Origin: Arachidicoccus sp.
GTDB lineage: Bacteria; Bacteroidota; Bacteroidia; Chitinophagales; Chitinophagaceae
NCBI GenBank assembly: GCA_028283605.1
Contig: JAPWKH010000018.1
Location: 1 to 64,000 of the forward strand
Direction: 5' to 3'
DNA: 64,000 nucleotides
Positions 44,416-54,798 of this stretch are shown here, in pieces (position 1 is the stretch's first letter; each line of letters opens with the position of its first letter). The notes under the pieces are model-generated. The model worked only from the letters and a program-made list of their open reading frames with translations, made no database searches and had not been told where the DNA came from. Made by a program: the position numbers and the translations under genes.

Positions 44416-45972
44416 ATGAAACGAAATAAAATTTTATATGGCGCGGCATTGTTGATAAATATTTTTACAATAAGCGCCTGTTCAAAATCTTTTTTAGAAC
44501 CTACACCAAAAGGGCAGGCGCTTGAAACCACTTATTATTCAACTCCAAATCAGGCGTTTGCCGGACTGGTAGCCGCTTATGGTCCAATGGGCATCACTTA
44601 TCATGATGGTTATACTTCATCAGAAGGATTGGCAAATGCAGCTTCGGATGAATGTTATTCCGGTGGCGCTAGTGCAAATGACCAGATCACCTGGACGGCA
44701 ATGAACAATATGAAATTGTTAACGCCTGCGGTAATGCCAAATGGTTTGTGGGATGTAGCTTTTCAGGGAGTTTCTGCGAGCAATTTGCTGCTTTCAAAAT
44801 TAGATGGCGCAGGCCTCGATCAGGCTACCTTAGCGCGCTATACTGCAGAAGCTAAATTCTTACGAGCCTATTATTATTTTCATCTGGTGCGCTGGTTTGG
44901 AAATGTGCCTTTGTTTACAAGTGCGGCATCATTGGATGAAGTGTATGCCGTAAAACAATCGGCCCCTTCAGATGTATATACACAAATAGAGAAAGACCTG
45001 AACGATGCAATTCCTGATTTGCCGGTTACGGTTTCTCCGTCCGATTATGGCCGTGCTACACAAGGTACAGCCAAATCATTGTTGGGTAAGGTAGATCTTT
45101 ACGATAAAAAATATGCAGAAGCAGCAACAGTTCTGAAAGATGTAAACGGAACACCAGGTGGCACCAGTGAGTACGGGTATCATTTGATGGATAATTACGG
45201 TGATATTTTTACCCAGAAATTTAATGCGGAAGCTATTTTAGAAATTCAGCATTCGAGCAGCCAAAAATATGGAGACTGGAGTGGAAATGTCTTGACAGGA
45301 AATATGTATGCTGTAATGTGCGGCCCCCGAAATTATACATTTAAAACCGCTCCGGCTCCTACAATAGTTACTGGATGGGGTTTTACGCCGGTTAGTTACG
45401 ATCTGGTCGATGCTATGGTAGTAAACGGGAATTACGATCCTCGCTATAAATATACAATATACAACATAGATAGCTTTGCGAATGCAGGATTGTGCAGTTA
45501 TTCCGCAACTCCGTTTACATTAAATTTCCCTTATACCGGATATAATGTAGCAAAATTTGCTCCTTTACAGCAGTTTAAAGGAAGCGGCGGAAATGATTAT
45601 TTGAACTATGGAGTGGATTATATTGAGATTCGATTGGCAGATACATATTTAATGGAAGCAGAAGCTCTGATACAGGGAAACGGAGATAAAAGCCGTGCCC
45701 AGCAATTATTGGATGCAGTTCGTTCAAGAGTTGGATTGCCGTCAGTTGCCGTTACATTGGATGCAATTAAAAATGAACGCCATCTGGAACTGGCTACGGA
45801 AGGTCATCGTTTCTTTGATCTTGTCCGTTGGGGCGATGCAGACAAAGTACTGAACAATATGGAAAAAGGATATTCAAAGAATTTTGTAACAGGTAAAAAT
45901 GAAATTTTGCCTATTCCGTTAGCCGAATTTGCCAATACACAAATGGTACAAAATCCGGGTTATAATCACTAA
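44416..45972 (+). CDS. susD: SusD/RagB family outer-membrane lipoprotein
   Basis: A 518-residue glycan-binding lid for the SusC partner. Lipobox ISACSKSFLEPTPKG with Cys at about 22. TPR-like helices include ARYTAEAKFLRAYYYFHLVRWFGNVPLF (family hallmark, residues ~140-165) and the C-terminal YIEIRLADTYLMEAEAL, LLDAVRSRVGLP, IKNERHLELATEGHRFFDLVRWG blocks. It follows SusC by 84 bp. Confidence 0.96.
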   Translation: MKRNKILYGAALLINIFTISACSKSFLEPTPKGQALETTYYSTPNQAFAGLVAAYGPMGITYHDGYTSSEGLANAASDECYSGGASANDQITWTAMNNMKLLTPAVMPNGLWDVAFQGVSASNLLLSKLDGAGLDQATLARYTAEAKFLRAYYYFHLVRWFGNVPLFTSAASLDEVYAVKQSAPSDVYTQIEKDLNDAIPDLPVTVSPSDYGRATQGTAKSLLGKVDLYDKKYAEAATVLKDVNGTPGGTSEYGYHLMDNYGDIFTQKFNAEAILEIQHSSSQKYGDWSGNVLTGNMYAVMCGPRNYTFKTAPAPTIVTGWGFTPVSYDLVDAMVVNGNYDPRYKYTIYNIDSFANAGLCSYSATPFTLNFPYTGYNVAKFAPLQQFKGSGGNDYLNYGVDYIEIRLADTYLMEAEALIQGNGDKSRAQQLLDAVRSRVGLPSVAVTLDAIKNERHLELATEGHRFFDLVRWGDADKVLNNMEKGYSKNFVTGKNEILPIPLAEFANTQMVQNPGYNH

Positions 45973-46019
45973 GAAATTTTACAGCATCTATGATTTTTTT
46001 TTACAGAAAAAATATTATT

Positions 46020-47087
46020 ATGAACAAAAATATTATAACATCGCTCATTGCCGGCATACTGGCTGTCGGAGCATTAAACTCGTGTTCAAAGGATGATCCC
46101 ACGTTAAAGACTTCGGTGCCTGCGGCGAGTTTTACATACAATATGTTGACGCCAACAAGCGACTCAAATGCTCAGAATCTTGAGTTGATTAATACAAGCA
46201 CAAATTCTATGACGGCATACTGGACAATTACAGATGATGAAGGTAATGCTATTGGCTCCTCAACAGGCGACTCAGTAAAGCTCGCCATTATATTTGCCGG
46301 TACTTATACAGTAAAGATGTCTGCCGCCGGTCCCGGTGGAGTGTCCGATACCATACAGCAAACCATAACCATCGAGAAAGACAATCCGTTCGCAGTAGGT
46401 CCTTCCACATTGCTGGGAGTTTTAACCGGAGCAGGGTTGGGAAACAGTCAAAGAACATGGATGGCAGAGAGAGTTATAAATTCTGTTATAGTTTGGGATA
46501 ATTATACAGATTGTTTAAATCAAATAAATGGGGGAACGGGTGCTTGGTGGTCTTTTGGTTCTGGAGAAATTGATCCCAAAACCGGCCGCAACGGATATTT
46601 GGACGATCAATACACGTTCACATTTGCTAAGGTAGGGCAGTTTATTTATAATGACAGTAATACTGTTTTTTTAGATGCCGGTGGTTCCTTCTGGACGGCC
46701 GCATTGCCCGCGCCATGGAATACTGCCTTAGGCAGCTATGCATCTACTAATCCTACTACTTCTTCCCCGACCGCAATATACAATCTTGTACCGGCATTAA
46801 AACCTTGGGGTAGCGGTAATTTTACTTACACTATTGTATCGGCTCCGGGAGGAGCCAAAGGATTGGGGCAAATCACAGTTAATGGTATTGGTGCACATAT
46901 TGGAATGGCGGATAAAGCGAATACTTCTCAGGAAACTGTTCCCACAGCATCGTCTATTACTTATGATGTTTTGAAAATAAATACAGGTTTAAAAGATGCA
47001 AGTACCGGTGCGACTTATGATGAGTTGATACTCGGGGTATCCGAACCCAATCTTGTCTGGACATTTATGTTTAGATCAAATCGGTAA
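46020..47087 (+). CDS. PKD-domain lipoprotein, putative surface glycan-binding protein
   Basis: A 355-residue lipoprotein (GALNSC, Cys about 22) in the usual position for a SusE/F-like surface glycan-binding protein, directly after SusD. A PKD-like domain (ASFTYNMLTPTSDSN to TITIEKDNP, ~35-130) is followed by a beta-rich domain with many Trp (RTWMAERVINSVIVWDNY, WSFGSGEIDPKTGRNGYLDD, NLVWTFMFRSNR), consistent with a carbohydrate-binding face. I start at ATG 46020; an upstream ATG at 45990 would add ten residues before the signal. No known catalytic motif. Confidence 0.85.
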   Translation: MNKNIITSLIAGILAVGALNSCSKDDPTLKTSVPAASFTYNMLTPTSDSNAQNLELINTSTNSMTAYWTITDDEGNAIGSSTGDSVKLAIIFAGTYTVKMSAAGPGGVSDTIQQTITIEKDNPFAVGPSTLLGVLTGAGLGNSQRTWMAERVINSVIVWDNYTDCLNQINGGTGAWWSFGSGEIDPKTGRNGYLDDQYTFTFAKVGQFIYNDSNTVFLDAGGSFWTAALPAPWNTALGSYASTNPTTSSPTAIYNLVPALKPWGSGNFTYTIVSAPGGAKGLGQITVNGIGAHIGMADKANTSQETVPTASSITYDVLKINTGLKDASTGATYDELILGVSEPNLVWTFMFRSNR

Positions 47088-47154
47088 GTATGTTGTTTAG
47101 AAAAATAACACAGTTTACAAACAAAATACTCCCTTATAAAAAATTAAGTCAATA

Positions 47155-48240
47155 ATGAAACGCATATATAAATCAATATTATTCTGTCTGCCCGTTTTTT
47201 CTTTGCTGCTATCATGCAGCAAAGGCAGCGGTTATCAGCCGCCTGCAACACCTGCAAACTTGATATACAGCACACAAATAGTGGGCGCTGATGATGCAAA
47301 TCCAAACGGCGATGGCAGCGGAACGGTAAATATTTCGCTTTCGGGTAAAAACGTAACATCCTTTATAGTAAGTTTACCTACAGAAAGCAAATCGTTTTCA
47401 GTAAACGGCTCAAGTGGAACTTTAAGTTGCACTTTTGCATCTGCGCCCGGCGCTACAACTAAATATCCAATAAATATTTCGGCATATTGCAATACTGTAA
47501 AAGTAGATACTTCTATCTATGTTACGGTTTATGTAAAACCTTCAGGTTCTTCAGGACAAACTTTAGTATGGTCAGATGAATTTGACGGAACTGCATTAAA
47601 CACAAATGTCTGGAATTATGAAAGTGGAAACAATAATGGTTGGGGAAATAATGAATTGGAATATTATACAAACGATGCTGCAAATGTAAGTGTAAAAGGC
47701 GGCTATTTGCAAATCACTGCGCTTAATTCTCCTAACTATAACAATAGTGGATTTAACTATACATCTGCCCGCATAACTACACAAAACAAATACACTTTTA
47801 AATATGGAAAAGTAGATATTAAAGCAAAGATTCCCGGCGATGCCGGCACTTGGCCTGCGCTTTGGTTGTTGGGCAGCAATATAACCACAGTAGCGTGGCC
47901 CGGATGCGGAGAAATAGATATGATGGAAGCCGGAACCGTATGGGGTGCGGATATTGTGGGAAGCTCATTGCACTGGGGTGGAGATTATTCAAAAACTACA
48001 ACAGTACCGGGTTCTGCAACCGATTTTCATATTTATTCTATGGATTGGCGAGCCGACCATATTGCATTTTATTACGACGGCACATTGCTTTACACGTGGG
48101 AGAATGATTCAGGAAAACCATTCAACCAAAATTTCTTCTTCATTTTCAATGTAGCAGTAGGTGGAAATATGGGTGGCACAAATATCAATCTTGGGTCTAA
48201 TTCCACAATGTATGTGGATTATGTAAGGGTTTATAATTAA
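47155..48240 (+). CDS. Glycoside hydrolase family 16 endo-beta-glucanase (laminarinase type), lipoprotein
   Basis: A 361-residue surface lipoprotein (lipobox SLLLSCSKG). Residues ~35-125 form an Ig-like domain; the GH16 domain starts LVWSDEFDGTALNTNVWNYE. The catalytic motif is CGEIDMMEAG, matching ExDxxE of beta-1,3/1,3-1,4-glucanases; WPALWLLGSN and FFFIFNVAVGGNMGG are typical substrate-cleft blocks. The enzyme likely makes the first cut of polymer at the cell surface, feeding SusCD. Last gene of the PUL operon. Confidence 0.94.
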   Translation: MKRIYKSILFCLPVFSLLLSCSKGSGYQPPATPANLIYSTQIVGADDANPNGDGSGTVNISLSGKNVTSFIVSLPTESKSFSVNGSSGTLSCTFASAPGATTKYPINISAYCNTVKVDTSIYVTVYVKPSGSSGQTLVWSDEFDGTALNTNVWNYESGNNNGWGNNELEYYTNDAANVSVKGGYLQITALNSPNYNNSGFNYTSARITTQNKYTFKYGKVDIKAKIPGDAGTWPALWLLGSNITTVAWPGCGEIDMMEAGTVWGADIVGSSLHWGGDYSKTTTVPGSATDFHIYSMDWRADHIAFYYDGTLLYTWENDSGKPFNQNFFFIFNVAVGGNMGGTNINLGSNSTMYVDYVRVYN

Positions 48241-48251
48241 ATAATTTTTAG

Positions 48252-48275
48252 TGGCGGATTAACAAATGCCCGCCA
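48252..48275 (+). terminator. Possible terminator hairpin after the GH16 gene
   Basis: TGGCGG/CCGCCA stem flanked by AT-rich complementary arms, 12 bp after the GH16 stop. No good T-run on the plus strand, so the call is tentative. Confidence 0.4.
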
Positions 48276-48407
48276 TTATTAAATAATCTCTGTATGGTAA
48301 TTTGATCAAAATATTTATATACATATTGCATTATTTAGAAGTGTATATATTTATTGTAATGGCAGTAAGAATTTCAAAATGGAATATATTTGAGGGAATA
48401 TATTTCT

Positions 48408-49415
48408 ATGCGTAAAACATATACATGTGGAATAATCGGTCCCGGAAAAATTGCCCGGAAATTCGCGGAAGCATTACAACTTACCGGCAATGTGCAATTA
48501 GGCGCTGTTGCATCAAGAGATAATAATAAAGCAAAACAATTTGCAGAAACATTCAAGTGTCCCAAAATTTATGACAGCTATGAAGCGTTGATGCAAGATC
48601 CGGATATTGACATCATCTATATTGCCACACCACATGCTTTCCATTGTGAGCAAACCATTCTATGCCTTCAGCATAAAAAAGCAGTACTCTGTGAAAAGCC
48701 GATGGCATTGAATGCAACACAAGTAAGTAAAATGATACAGGCTTCCAAAGACAATCAGTGTTTTTTAATGGAAGCATTATGGACAAGATTTCTTCCATGG
48801 CTGCAAGCCGTCATGGAAATTATCAACAAAGGAATGATCGGCGAAGTAAAATATGTGCGGGCTGATTTTGGTTTCAAAGCAGAATATCGTCCCGAAGGAA
48901 GATTGTTCGATACAAAGCTTGGCGGCGGTTCTTTATTGGATATTGGTATTTATCCTTTATTTCTTTGTCAGCAGATTTTAGGCAAACCAAAACACATTAT
49001 TGCATCAGGTAATATCGACAAGCGCGGTGCAGATATATCATGCCATACGGTATTGCAATATGAAAATGGCGGTGCGGGTATTATTACCGCTATGCTTGAT
49101 TGCGACACGCCACAGACTGCAGAAATTGCCGGTACGGAAGGCATGATTCGTATTCCTTCAAGATGGCACAGAGTGAGCGGATTTGAATGGAGAAGAATAG
49201 GCGAAGATTGGCAAACTATAACATTGCCGGCTCTTACAAATGGCTTTGAATTTCAGGTAGCCGAAGTCATACGATGCCTTGATAACAATGTAATTGAAAG
49301 CCCGTTACTGCCCCATGTGTTCAGCTTGCAACTTAGTGAAACAATGGATGAAATCAGAAAACAAACTGGCGTTTTCTATTCTCAAGCTGGAGAATCAAGC
49401 TCATTGATAAATTAA
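48408..49415 (+). CDS. Gfo/Idh/MocA family oxidoreductase
   Basis: A 335-residue NAD(P)-dependent dehydrogenase. The Rossmann loop is CGIIGPGKIARKFAEAL; IYIATPHAFH and VLCEKPMALNATQV contain the conserved Lys of the E-K-P motif. The C-terminal domain includes KLGGGSLLDIGIYPLFL (catalytic Asp/His region). ATG 48408 is preferred to an upstream TTG. No signal peptide. Family members oxidise sugars or inositol derivatives; being just after the PUL, a sugar role is reasonable but it is 170 bp away and may have its own promoter. Confidence 0.9.
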   Translation: MRKTYTCGIIGPGKIARKFAEALQLTGNVQLGAVASRDNNKAKQFAETFKCPKIYDSYEALMQDPDIDIIYIATPHAFHCEQTILCLQHKKAVLCEKPMALNATQVSKMIQASKDNQCFLMEALWTRFLPWLQAVMEIINKGMIGEVKYVRADFGFKAEYRPEGRLFDTKLGGGSLLDIGIYPLFLCQQILGKPKHIIASGNIDKRGADISCHTVLQYENGGAGIITAMLDCDTPQTAEIAGTEGMIRIPSRWHRVSGFEWRRIGEDWQTITLPALTNGFEFQVAEVIRCLDNNVIESPLLPHVFSLQLSETMDEIRKQTGVFYSQAGESSSLIN

Positions 49416-49469
49416 ATAAATAGCGGATATTATGTAATGGCTTTATAACAATTGTATAAATATTTAAAA

Positions 49470-49507
49470 AAAAGCGCTAACATGAAATAGATCATGTTAG
49501 CGCTTTT
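49470..49507. terminator. Bidirectional rho-independent terminator
   Basis: Perfect 16-bp stem AAAAGCGCTAACATGA with its complement and a 6-nt loop, A and T tracts on both sides, between convergent genes ending at 49415 and 49531. Confidence 0.9.
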
Positions 49508-49530
49508 ATAAACTTATTTCAGGATAATTT

Positions 49531-52500
49531 TTATCTCTTTATAATTTTTGTTTTGTATAGATCTTTTCCGTCTGATAATTCTACAAAATATACACCGGAA
49601 GCAATAGAAGAAAGCTTCCCGGTAAGGATGCTGTTTATTTGTGGAAGCTTTCCTGTAATATTTGCAATAGTTTTACCTGCTGCATTGCAAACAAATACAT
49701 TCACTATTTCCGTTGTTGGAAAATCTATTGTGATTTTATTAGAAACAGGATTGGGATATATTTTTAATAATTTCTCTGCATTGCCAATGGTAATATGTAC
49801 AATGTTGGATGCAGTGGATTTTCCTGAAAAATCTATTTGCCTTATTTGATAATAATTAACGCCTTGTAAAGGACTGTTGTCGGTAAACTTGTAATCAAGC
49901 ATTGTGGAAGAATTTCCGGCGCCTTCTAATTCTCCGATTGAATCAAAATCATTGCCGTTTGCTGAACGGAATACAATGAATTTTTTATTATTAATCTCGG
50001 CTGTCGTGCTCCATGAGACGATGACTTTTGCATTGTCTGCTTTAGCGGAAATAGGTGTCCACAATACGGGTTGCGTGCTAAATTTTACAGAGAACTCTTG
50101 AGTTAAAGTATTATTTATGTGTGTGTATTCCGGTTGTGCATTATTTGGATTAATGTCTACATGGATTTCACTAATTACATATCCGTTTTCATTGTTGGAT
50201 GTTGCAGTTGCTTTGTTTATTGAAGATAAAATCTTATCGCCCGGAATTGCTATATTTACTATAGCTGTGTCTCCTGCCGGTATTGCTCTTAAATTAGGAA
50301 TATTTATCGTATCGCCATTTAAAGTTGCGGTAGCTATAATAGAATCTCTGAAAGATTGGTTGCTGATATTTTTAAAAGCGATGGTAAAGTTATAATCCTG
50401 CCCTGCATTAATGGTATCTGAGGAAGCTTCCAGTTTCACATTGCCGGCCAGTGCGCCTTCGGGAACAGGCGTGTACAGCAAATGCCAGTAGCGCAGCTGG
50501 TAAGGTGTATTGTGCACACTGTCTGCATTTCTCAGCATCATCTGCAAATAAGGATATTTCTTCACATCGATATTTGAAATATTCACATTCTGCTGGGCGG
50601 TAGTATAAGTCCCTAACGTATCGGCTGTATTGCCGGTAGAATCAAACCCGATCAGTGTCACGGTCGCTTTATCATTATTATCAGTTCCGGCTTCCTTGCT
50701 GTAGCCATTCCATTGCAGCGATTTCCACGCAAGCGAAGGCCCGAACCTGGGAGAAGTAACATAGCCCAAAGTGTCTTTGCCATACAAGTCCTGTATTACC
50801 GAAAGGTTATCATGATCGTTACTGGTCATTTGCTGTACAGGCACAAAGGATTGGTCATTTTTCTTATAAATAAATACGGCGGTAACAGGCGTGGTAAAGT
50901 TATCGATCAAATCCAGATGTTGCGCTTTAAAAGCATCATACAGGGAATTGTCCCCGTCTGTTTTCCAGGTATCCACCAAAGGGATATTGGTTTCCGGGTC
51001 TACGATGAGCAGCCTCGCTATCACATACGAACCGGCAGGTATCCAGTTCATGAACTGGGCAATGGTATTTCTATTGGCAGCCGTCTGGTAAGAGAATTGA
51101 AAATCGTATTTCCCTACATTCGGATTGGAAGGAGCAGATCCGTCAAAGTTATAAGGCGATGAACCGCAGGCAGCCGTAGATCCCATGAATCCTTTTCCTA
51201 CGCCTGCCACAACACCATTGCTGTTCTCTTGTATAGCGGGGGCCGGCAGCTGGTTAAAATAAGGTTTCATACCATCGGGAGTGAATACCTGAAATATGAG
51301 GAGGTTATTAAGTCTTTTGCAATAATAACTTGACAAATCCTTTAGATTGACTCTTTCTAAAATGGAACTGTAAGGAGAACTATTGCCTGCAACGTTGGGC
51401 AACTGGGCAATGACAAAATTATAATCTATGCTGTCAAAATCCCACTGCCGGGTGGTGCTGTCCAAAAATATCCGTTTAAAGGAAGATGCTTCGTGCTGGT
51501 ATAAGTGTGACTGCCCGAAACCATCATCGGTATTGGGCGTGCCGATATACTGGAAGCTTGCATACGCCCATTTATAAAGGGCGTTCTGTCCTGTAGGTAC
51601 AGGGCTTACTCTCCAATAATAAACCACACTGTCGGAATAGGAGGTTTGCGGGTTGAAATCTATTGCACCACCGACAGAAGTAACCGTAACTATTTTTTTA
51701 AAGGATGAATTAAATAAAGCTGTAGTATCCAGCTCCATGACATAAGATTGCGATGGCGCCAGCGCGTTGGAGGTGGAAGCCACCAGATGTGCCGACGGGT
51801 CATGGATGATGGAATAGTTGTAGGGATAAACAGGGTTAATGCCGTTGGTATATATCACTACGGTTTGGGTAGCGGTATTATTGACTTCACTGAGCTCATC
51901 GATGCGGTTGTTGCCGTCAATGGTTACGATAATGTCGTTGTTGCCTGCATCGGTAGCGGCATTTATGGGTACATCCACCTGAACGGAATCCATAAATGCA
52001 ATAGTGGCAATATTCTTGCTGACAAGCGTAACGATATTGCCGGAAGGCAGCTTTCTTTGTACCTGAACAAGTACCGAATCTTTAACGGCTTTACCGATAT
52101 TATACAAATAAGCTTTGACGGAGAATTTGGCTTGCGTGGCAGATACAGACTGAGGCGCTATGATCTTTGCCGCTTCCACCGCAAAATCAGCCTTTGCAAA
52201 ATGATACAACGATAACGACGGATCCCCAAAATATAATGTCTGTGCGGCATTCCCATAATATGTTACACTATCATTTGAAGATGTGGAAAAATTTGTTGAT
52301 TTTATGGTTTGTTGCTGGCTATAATTCATGCTGCTTGCTATTGGCAAGCCATAGGAATTACCTGAAAGGGCTTCATAAAAGGTTGTATTATACAAATCCA
52401 AAACGTTGGAAATTCCTAAGGCTGATTGGGCTAAATATCCCACACTTCCTTCACCTGGTGTAAAAATAAATCTCTCTGCAATATTTGCTAAAGAAACAGA

Positions 52501-54561
52501 TCGCCCAGATCTATAATCGAAGCAATTGCCAACATTACATCCGCTGGTAAAAATTACAGGATATTTTCCTGCGTTATCAAAGTTGGCAGGGTCGGCTAAT
52601 GGCGTATAAGCTATACTGGTAGCATATCCATGCCCATAATAACTGATAAAACTTAATCCTTGTTTAAATAAAGTATTTAATACGGAATTGGGTGAAGGAT
52701 TATAAGATGAAGTAGTAACATTTGTGAAATAATAACCATTACCGCCAAATGCAGTATCGCTCATTGTTTTTTCATAATTATTTATATAATAGCCGAAAGT
52801 AACTTCATCTGCACTATTACCGGCACCGGTTATGAAAGCCATATTTTTTTTCCATAAGGAGCTATCTATTTTATTATTGCTCGACAGCAAAGCCGAATCA
52901 TAAGATATTACTTTGTTGAGATATATACCTACCTCAGCTGAATTTACTGCAGGTATTCGTCCGATAGGAGTTGCCATTACCGGCGAAAAATCATTTGATG
53001 CCAGCAACACATCTGATGCGGGATATCCGTAAGTGGGTATCAGTGCCTGTGCCTGATAATCTGCATTAGCGCCGGCAGCGCCGAATGTATTATTGAATGT
53101 AAGGCCGTGGCCTATCAGAAAAGCAAATTTGGGCTTTACAGAAAAATTATTCCTTGCATAGCGTAAAAAGTTTTTGATGCTCAGAGGATGATTACGAATA
53201 CCGAAAGCAAACTGATCTTCCAAATCTTCGATATCGCATATTTTAGCATTGTAGCTGCCGCCGGCAGAGGAATTACGATATTGTTGATATTGCTGTACAT
53301 AACCGCCGCTGCCGTTAATAATAATTTTATGAGAGATAATTAAAAAATCGCCCTGGTTGGCACTGCTTCCATAATTTGTGAAGTTGCGCTGCGTTATTTG
53401 CGATGGATTAATAGCAGTATATGAATTTGCAGATTGTGCGGCCATTACCAAACTGAAAGTGTCGGCGGCAGGCAGTAAAAACACAAAATCATTCCCCGAA
53501 GGCAATGCGGTATATTTTTGATGATTGATCAGATCATATAAAACAGGAATTGAATTATCTGTATTAAAATTTTTTATATGCAAAAGCCTTTTGGAAGTAC
53601 TGCTTCCCAAATTAAATGCAAAAATATTTTTCCCGTCAAAATTAAATTCTCTCGGATATGTCAATGATACAAAGCCAACAATAGAGCTGTCTGCGGAACT
53701 GGTTGGATTTGTTTCACTGATTGTAGCAGTAAAATCCCCATTTAAATTAAAAGTATTTGAAGTAATTATTTTCCCTTGCGAGACGCCAAGAGATGCATTA
53801 GTGATCAAATTGCCTTGTGTATTGCTCGCGACATTAATAGTTCTTACTTTACCAACGGCTGATGCTCCGGCTATGCCAATGGATAAAGTGCTGTTGCCAA
53901 CATTTCCGGTATAGGCGTATAAATTGCTAAATGAGGTGGATAAGGAAGATCCGGGAGTAATCTTTGCGCCGAATAATTTATACTGATAATCCGACATATA
54001 TACATATTCCCCCGAATAATTATTTAAAGCGCCTTGATTAAACGTACCTGTCAAATTATTTTGAACAGTATATAAAAAATAAGGTTCTGCCGTGTATGGC
54101 AATGTATCTGCCGGAGAAGCCGCAGCATTGTTATTATAGCTTAGATTATTGCCTGTGGTATTTACGGTTAAGAAATAAGCTGCACTATCTGTTTCAAAAC
54201 TTACGGCTTTATTGATATGATCCAAATCGTTTTTAAACAAACCTGCATCGGCGGAGCCGTCATTGCGCTGTCCGTAAAATTCTATATAATCCGTACTGCT
54301 CAAATTGCCGGAAGTGCTTACATATAAAGGAACTTCTTTGCCATTTTTGAACAATTGCAGCTGTGCTCCGGTAGCAGTAATCCCTAACGATGAGAGGGTT
54401 TGGCCGCTTATATGGTACAATCCGTCGGTTGCTATTTTAAATTTATAATATGGTTTGTCATAAGCGATCCATTCATTATTATATGTTTGAGCAATTAAGT
54501 TTTGGGTACTCAAAAATAATCCTGTCAAAGTAAGGATTATTGAGAAAAATCGTTTTTTCAT
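49531..54561 (-). CDS. porU2: C25-type cysteine protease with T9SS tail, PorU2-like
   Basis: A very large (about 1676-residue) exported protein of the group named putative T9SS sortase PorU2. I start at ATG 54561 (MKKRFFSIILTLTGLFL, a clean signal peptide) rather than 54576. A gingipain-type C25 domain spans about residues 410-790: the catalytic His is in FISYYGHGYATS (~649 counting from 54576) and the Cys in VIFTSGCNVGNC (~680). CARDB-like Ig domains follow (VLVQVQRKLPSGN, VDINPNNAQPEYTHINNT). The C-terminus has SWSTTAEINNKKFIVFRS and a T9SS type A tail starting LLKIYPNPVSNKITI. Unlike PorU itself it carries a cargo-type tail, so it may be a substrate of T9SS rather than its core sortase. 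Confidence 0.85.
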   Translation of the reverse strand: MKKRFFSIILTLTGLFLSTQNLIAQTYNNEWIAYDKPYYKFKIATDGLYHISGQTLSSLGITATGAQLQLFKNGKEVPLYVSTSGNLSSTDYIEFYGQRNDGSADAGLFKNDLDHINKAVSFETDSAAYFLTVNTTGNNLSYNNNAAASPADTLPYTAEPYFLYTVQNNLTGTFNQGALNNYSGEYVYMSDYQYKLFGAKITPGSSLSTSFSNLYAYTGNVGNSTLSIGIAGASAVGKVRTINVASNTQGNLITNASLGVSQGKIITSNTFNLNGDFTATISETNPTSSADSSIVGFVSLTYPREFNFDGKNIFAFNLGSSTSKRLLHIKNFNTDNSIPVLYDLINHQKYTALPSGNDFVFLLPAADTFSLVMAAQSANSYTAINPSQITQRNFTNYGSSANQGDFLIISHKIIINGSGGYVQQYQQYRNSSAGGSYNAKICDIEDLEDQFAFGIRNHPLSIKNFLRYARNNFSVKPKFAFLIGHGLTFNNTFGAAGANADYQAQALIPTYGYPASDVLLASNDFSPVMATPIGRIPAVNSAEVGIYLNKVISYDSALLSSNNKIDSSLWKKNMAFITGAGNSADEVTFGYYINNYEKTMSDTAFGGNGYYFTNVTTSSYNPSPNSVLNTLFKQGLSFISYYGHGYATSIAYTPLADPANFDNAGKYPVIFTSGCNVGNCFDYRSGRSVSLANIAERFIFTPGEGSVGYLAQSALGISNVLDLYNTTFYEALSGNSYGLPIASSMNYSQQQTIKSTNFSTSSNDSVTYYGNAAQTLYFGDPSLSLYHFAKADFAVEAAKIIAPQSVSATQAKFSVKAYLYNIGKAVKDSVLVQVQRKLPSGNIVTLVSKNIATIAFMDSVQVDVPINAATDAGNNDIIVTIDGNNRIDELSEVNNTATQTVVIYTNGINPVYPYNYSIIHDPSAHLVASTSNALAPSQSYVMELDTTALFNSSFKKIVTVTSVGGAIDFNPQTSYSDSVVYYWRVSPVPTGQNALYKWAYASFQYIGTPNTDDGFGQSHLYQHEASSFKRIFLDSTTRQWDFDSIDYNFVIAQLPNVAGNSSPYSSILERVNLKDLSSYYCKRLNNLLIFQVFTPDGMKPYFNQLPAPAIQENSNGVVAGVGKGFMGSTAACGSSPYNFDGSAPSNPNVGKYDFQFSYQTAANRNTIAQFMNWIPAGSYVIARLLIVDPETNIPLVDTWKTDGDNSLYDAFKAQHLDLIDNFTTPVTAVFIYKKNDQSFVPVQQMTSNDHDNLSVIQDLYGKDTLGYVTSPRFGPSLAWKSLQWNGYSKEAGTDNNDKATVTLIGFDSTGNTADTLGTYTTAQQNVNISNIDVKKYPYLQMMLRNADSVHNTPYQLRYWHLLYTPVPEGALAGNVKLEASSDTINAGQDYNFTIAFKNISNQSFRDSIIATATLNGDTINIPNLRAIPAGDTAIVNIAIPGDKILSSINKATATSNNENGYVISEIHVDINPNNAQPEYTHINNTLTQEFSVKFSTQPVLWTPISAKADNAKVIVSWSTTAEINNKKFIVFRSANGNDFDSIGELEGAGNSSTMLDYKFTDNSPLQGVNYYQIRQIDFSGKSTASNIVHITIGNAEKLLKIYPNPVSNKITIDFPTTEIVNVFVCNAAGKTIANITGKLPQINSILTGKLSSIASGVYFVELSDGKDLYKTKIIKR

Positions 54562-54798
54562 CTGTATAGTTATCATTGTTCAATTATCAGATGGAATGAA
54601 CTAAACAGATTATAGCATTCACATAACTGGCTTGCGTTCATTTCATGCGGATTGGGTTATTTTAAATTAATCTCGGTTAAGATTGACTTAATCAAATAAT
54701 TAATCAATCATAAGCATATGCGAATATATCTTAAAAATGATTAAAAATACATGGTTGCCTCGCTGAAAGTATAAAATATTATTAATTATTCGTGATTT

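Noticed and set aside
50713-52215. Plus-strand frames of 149 and 155 codons
   Set aside because: Antisense to the PorU2-like gene, which has coherent domains throughout.
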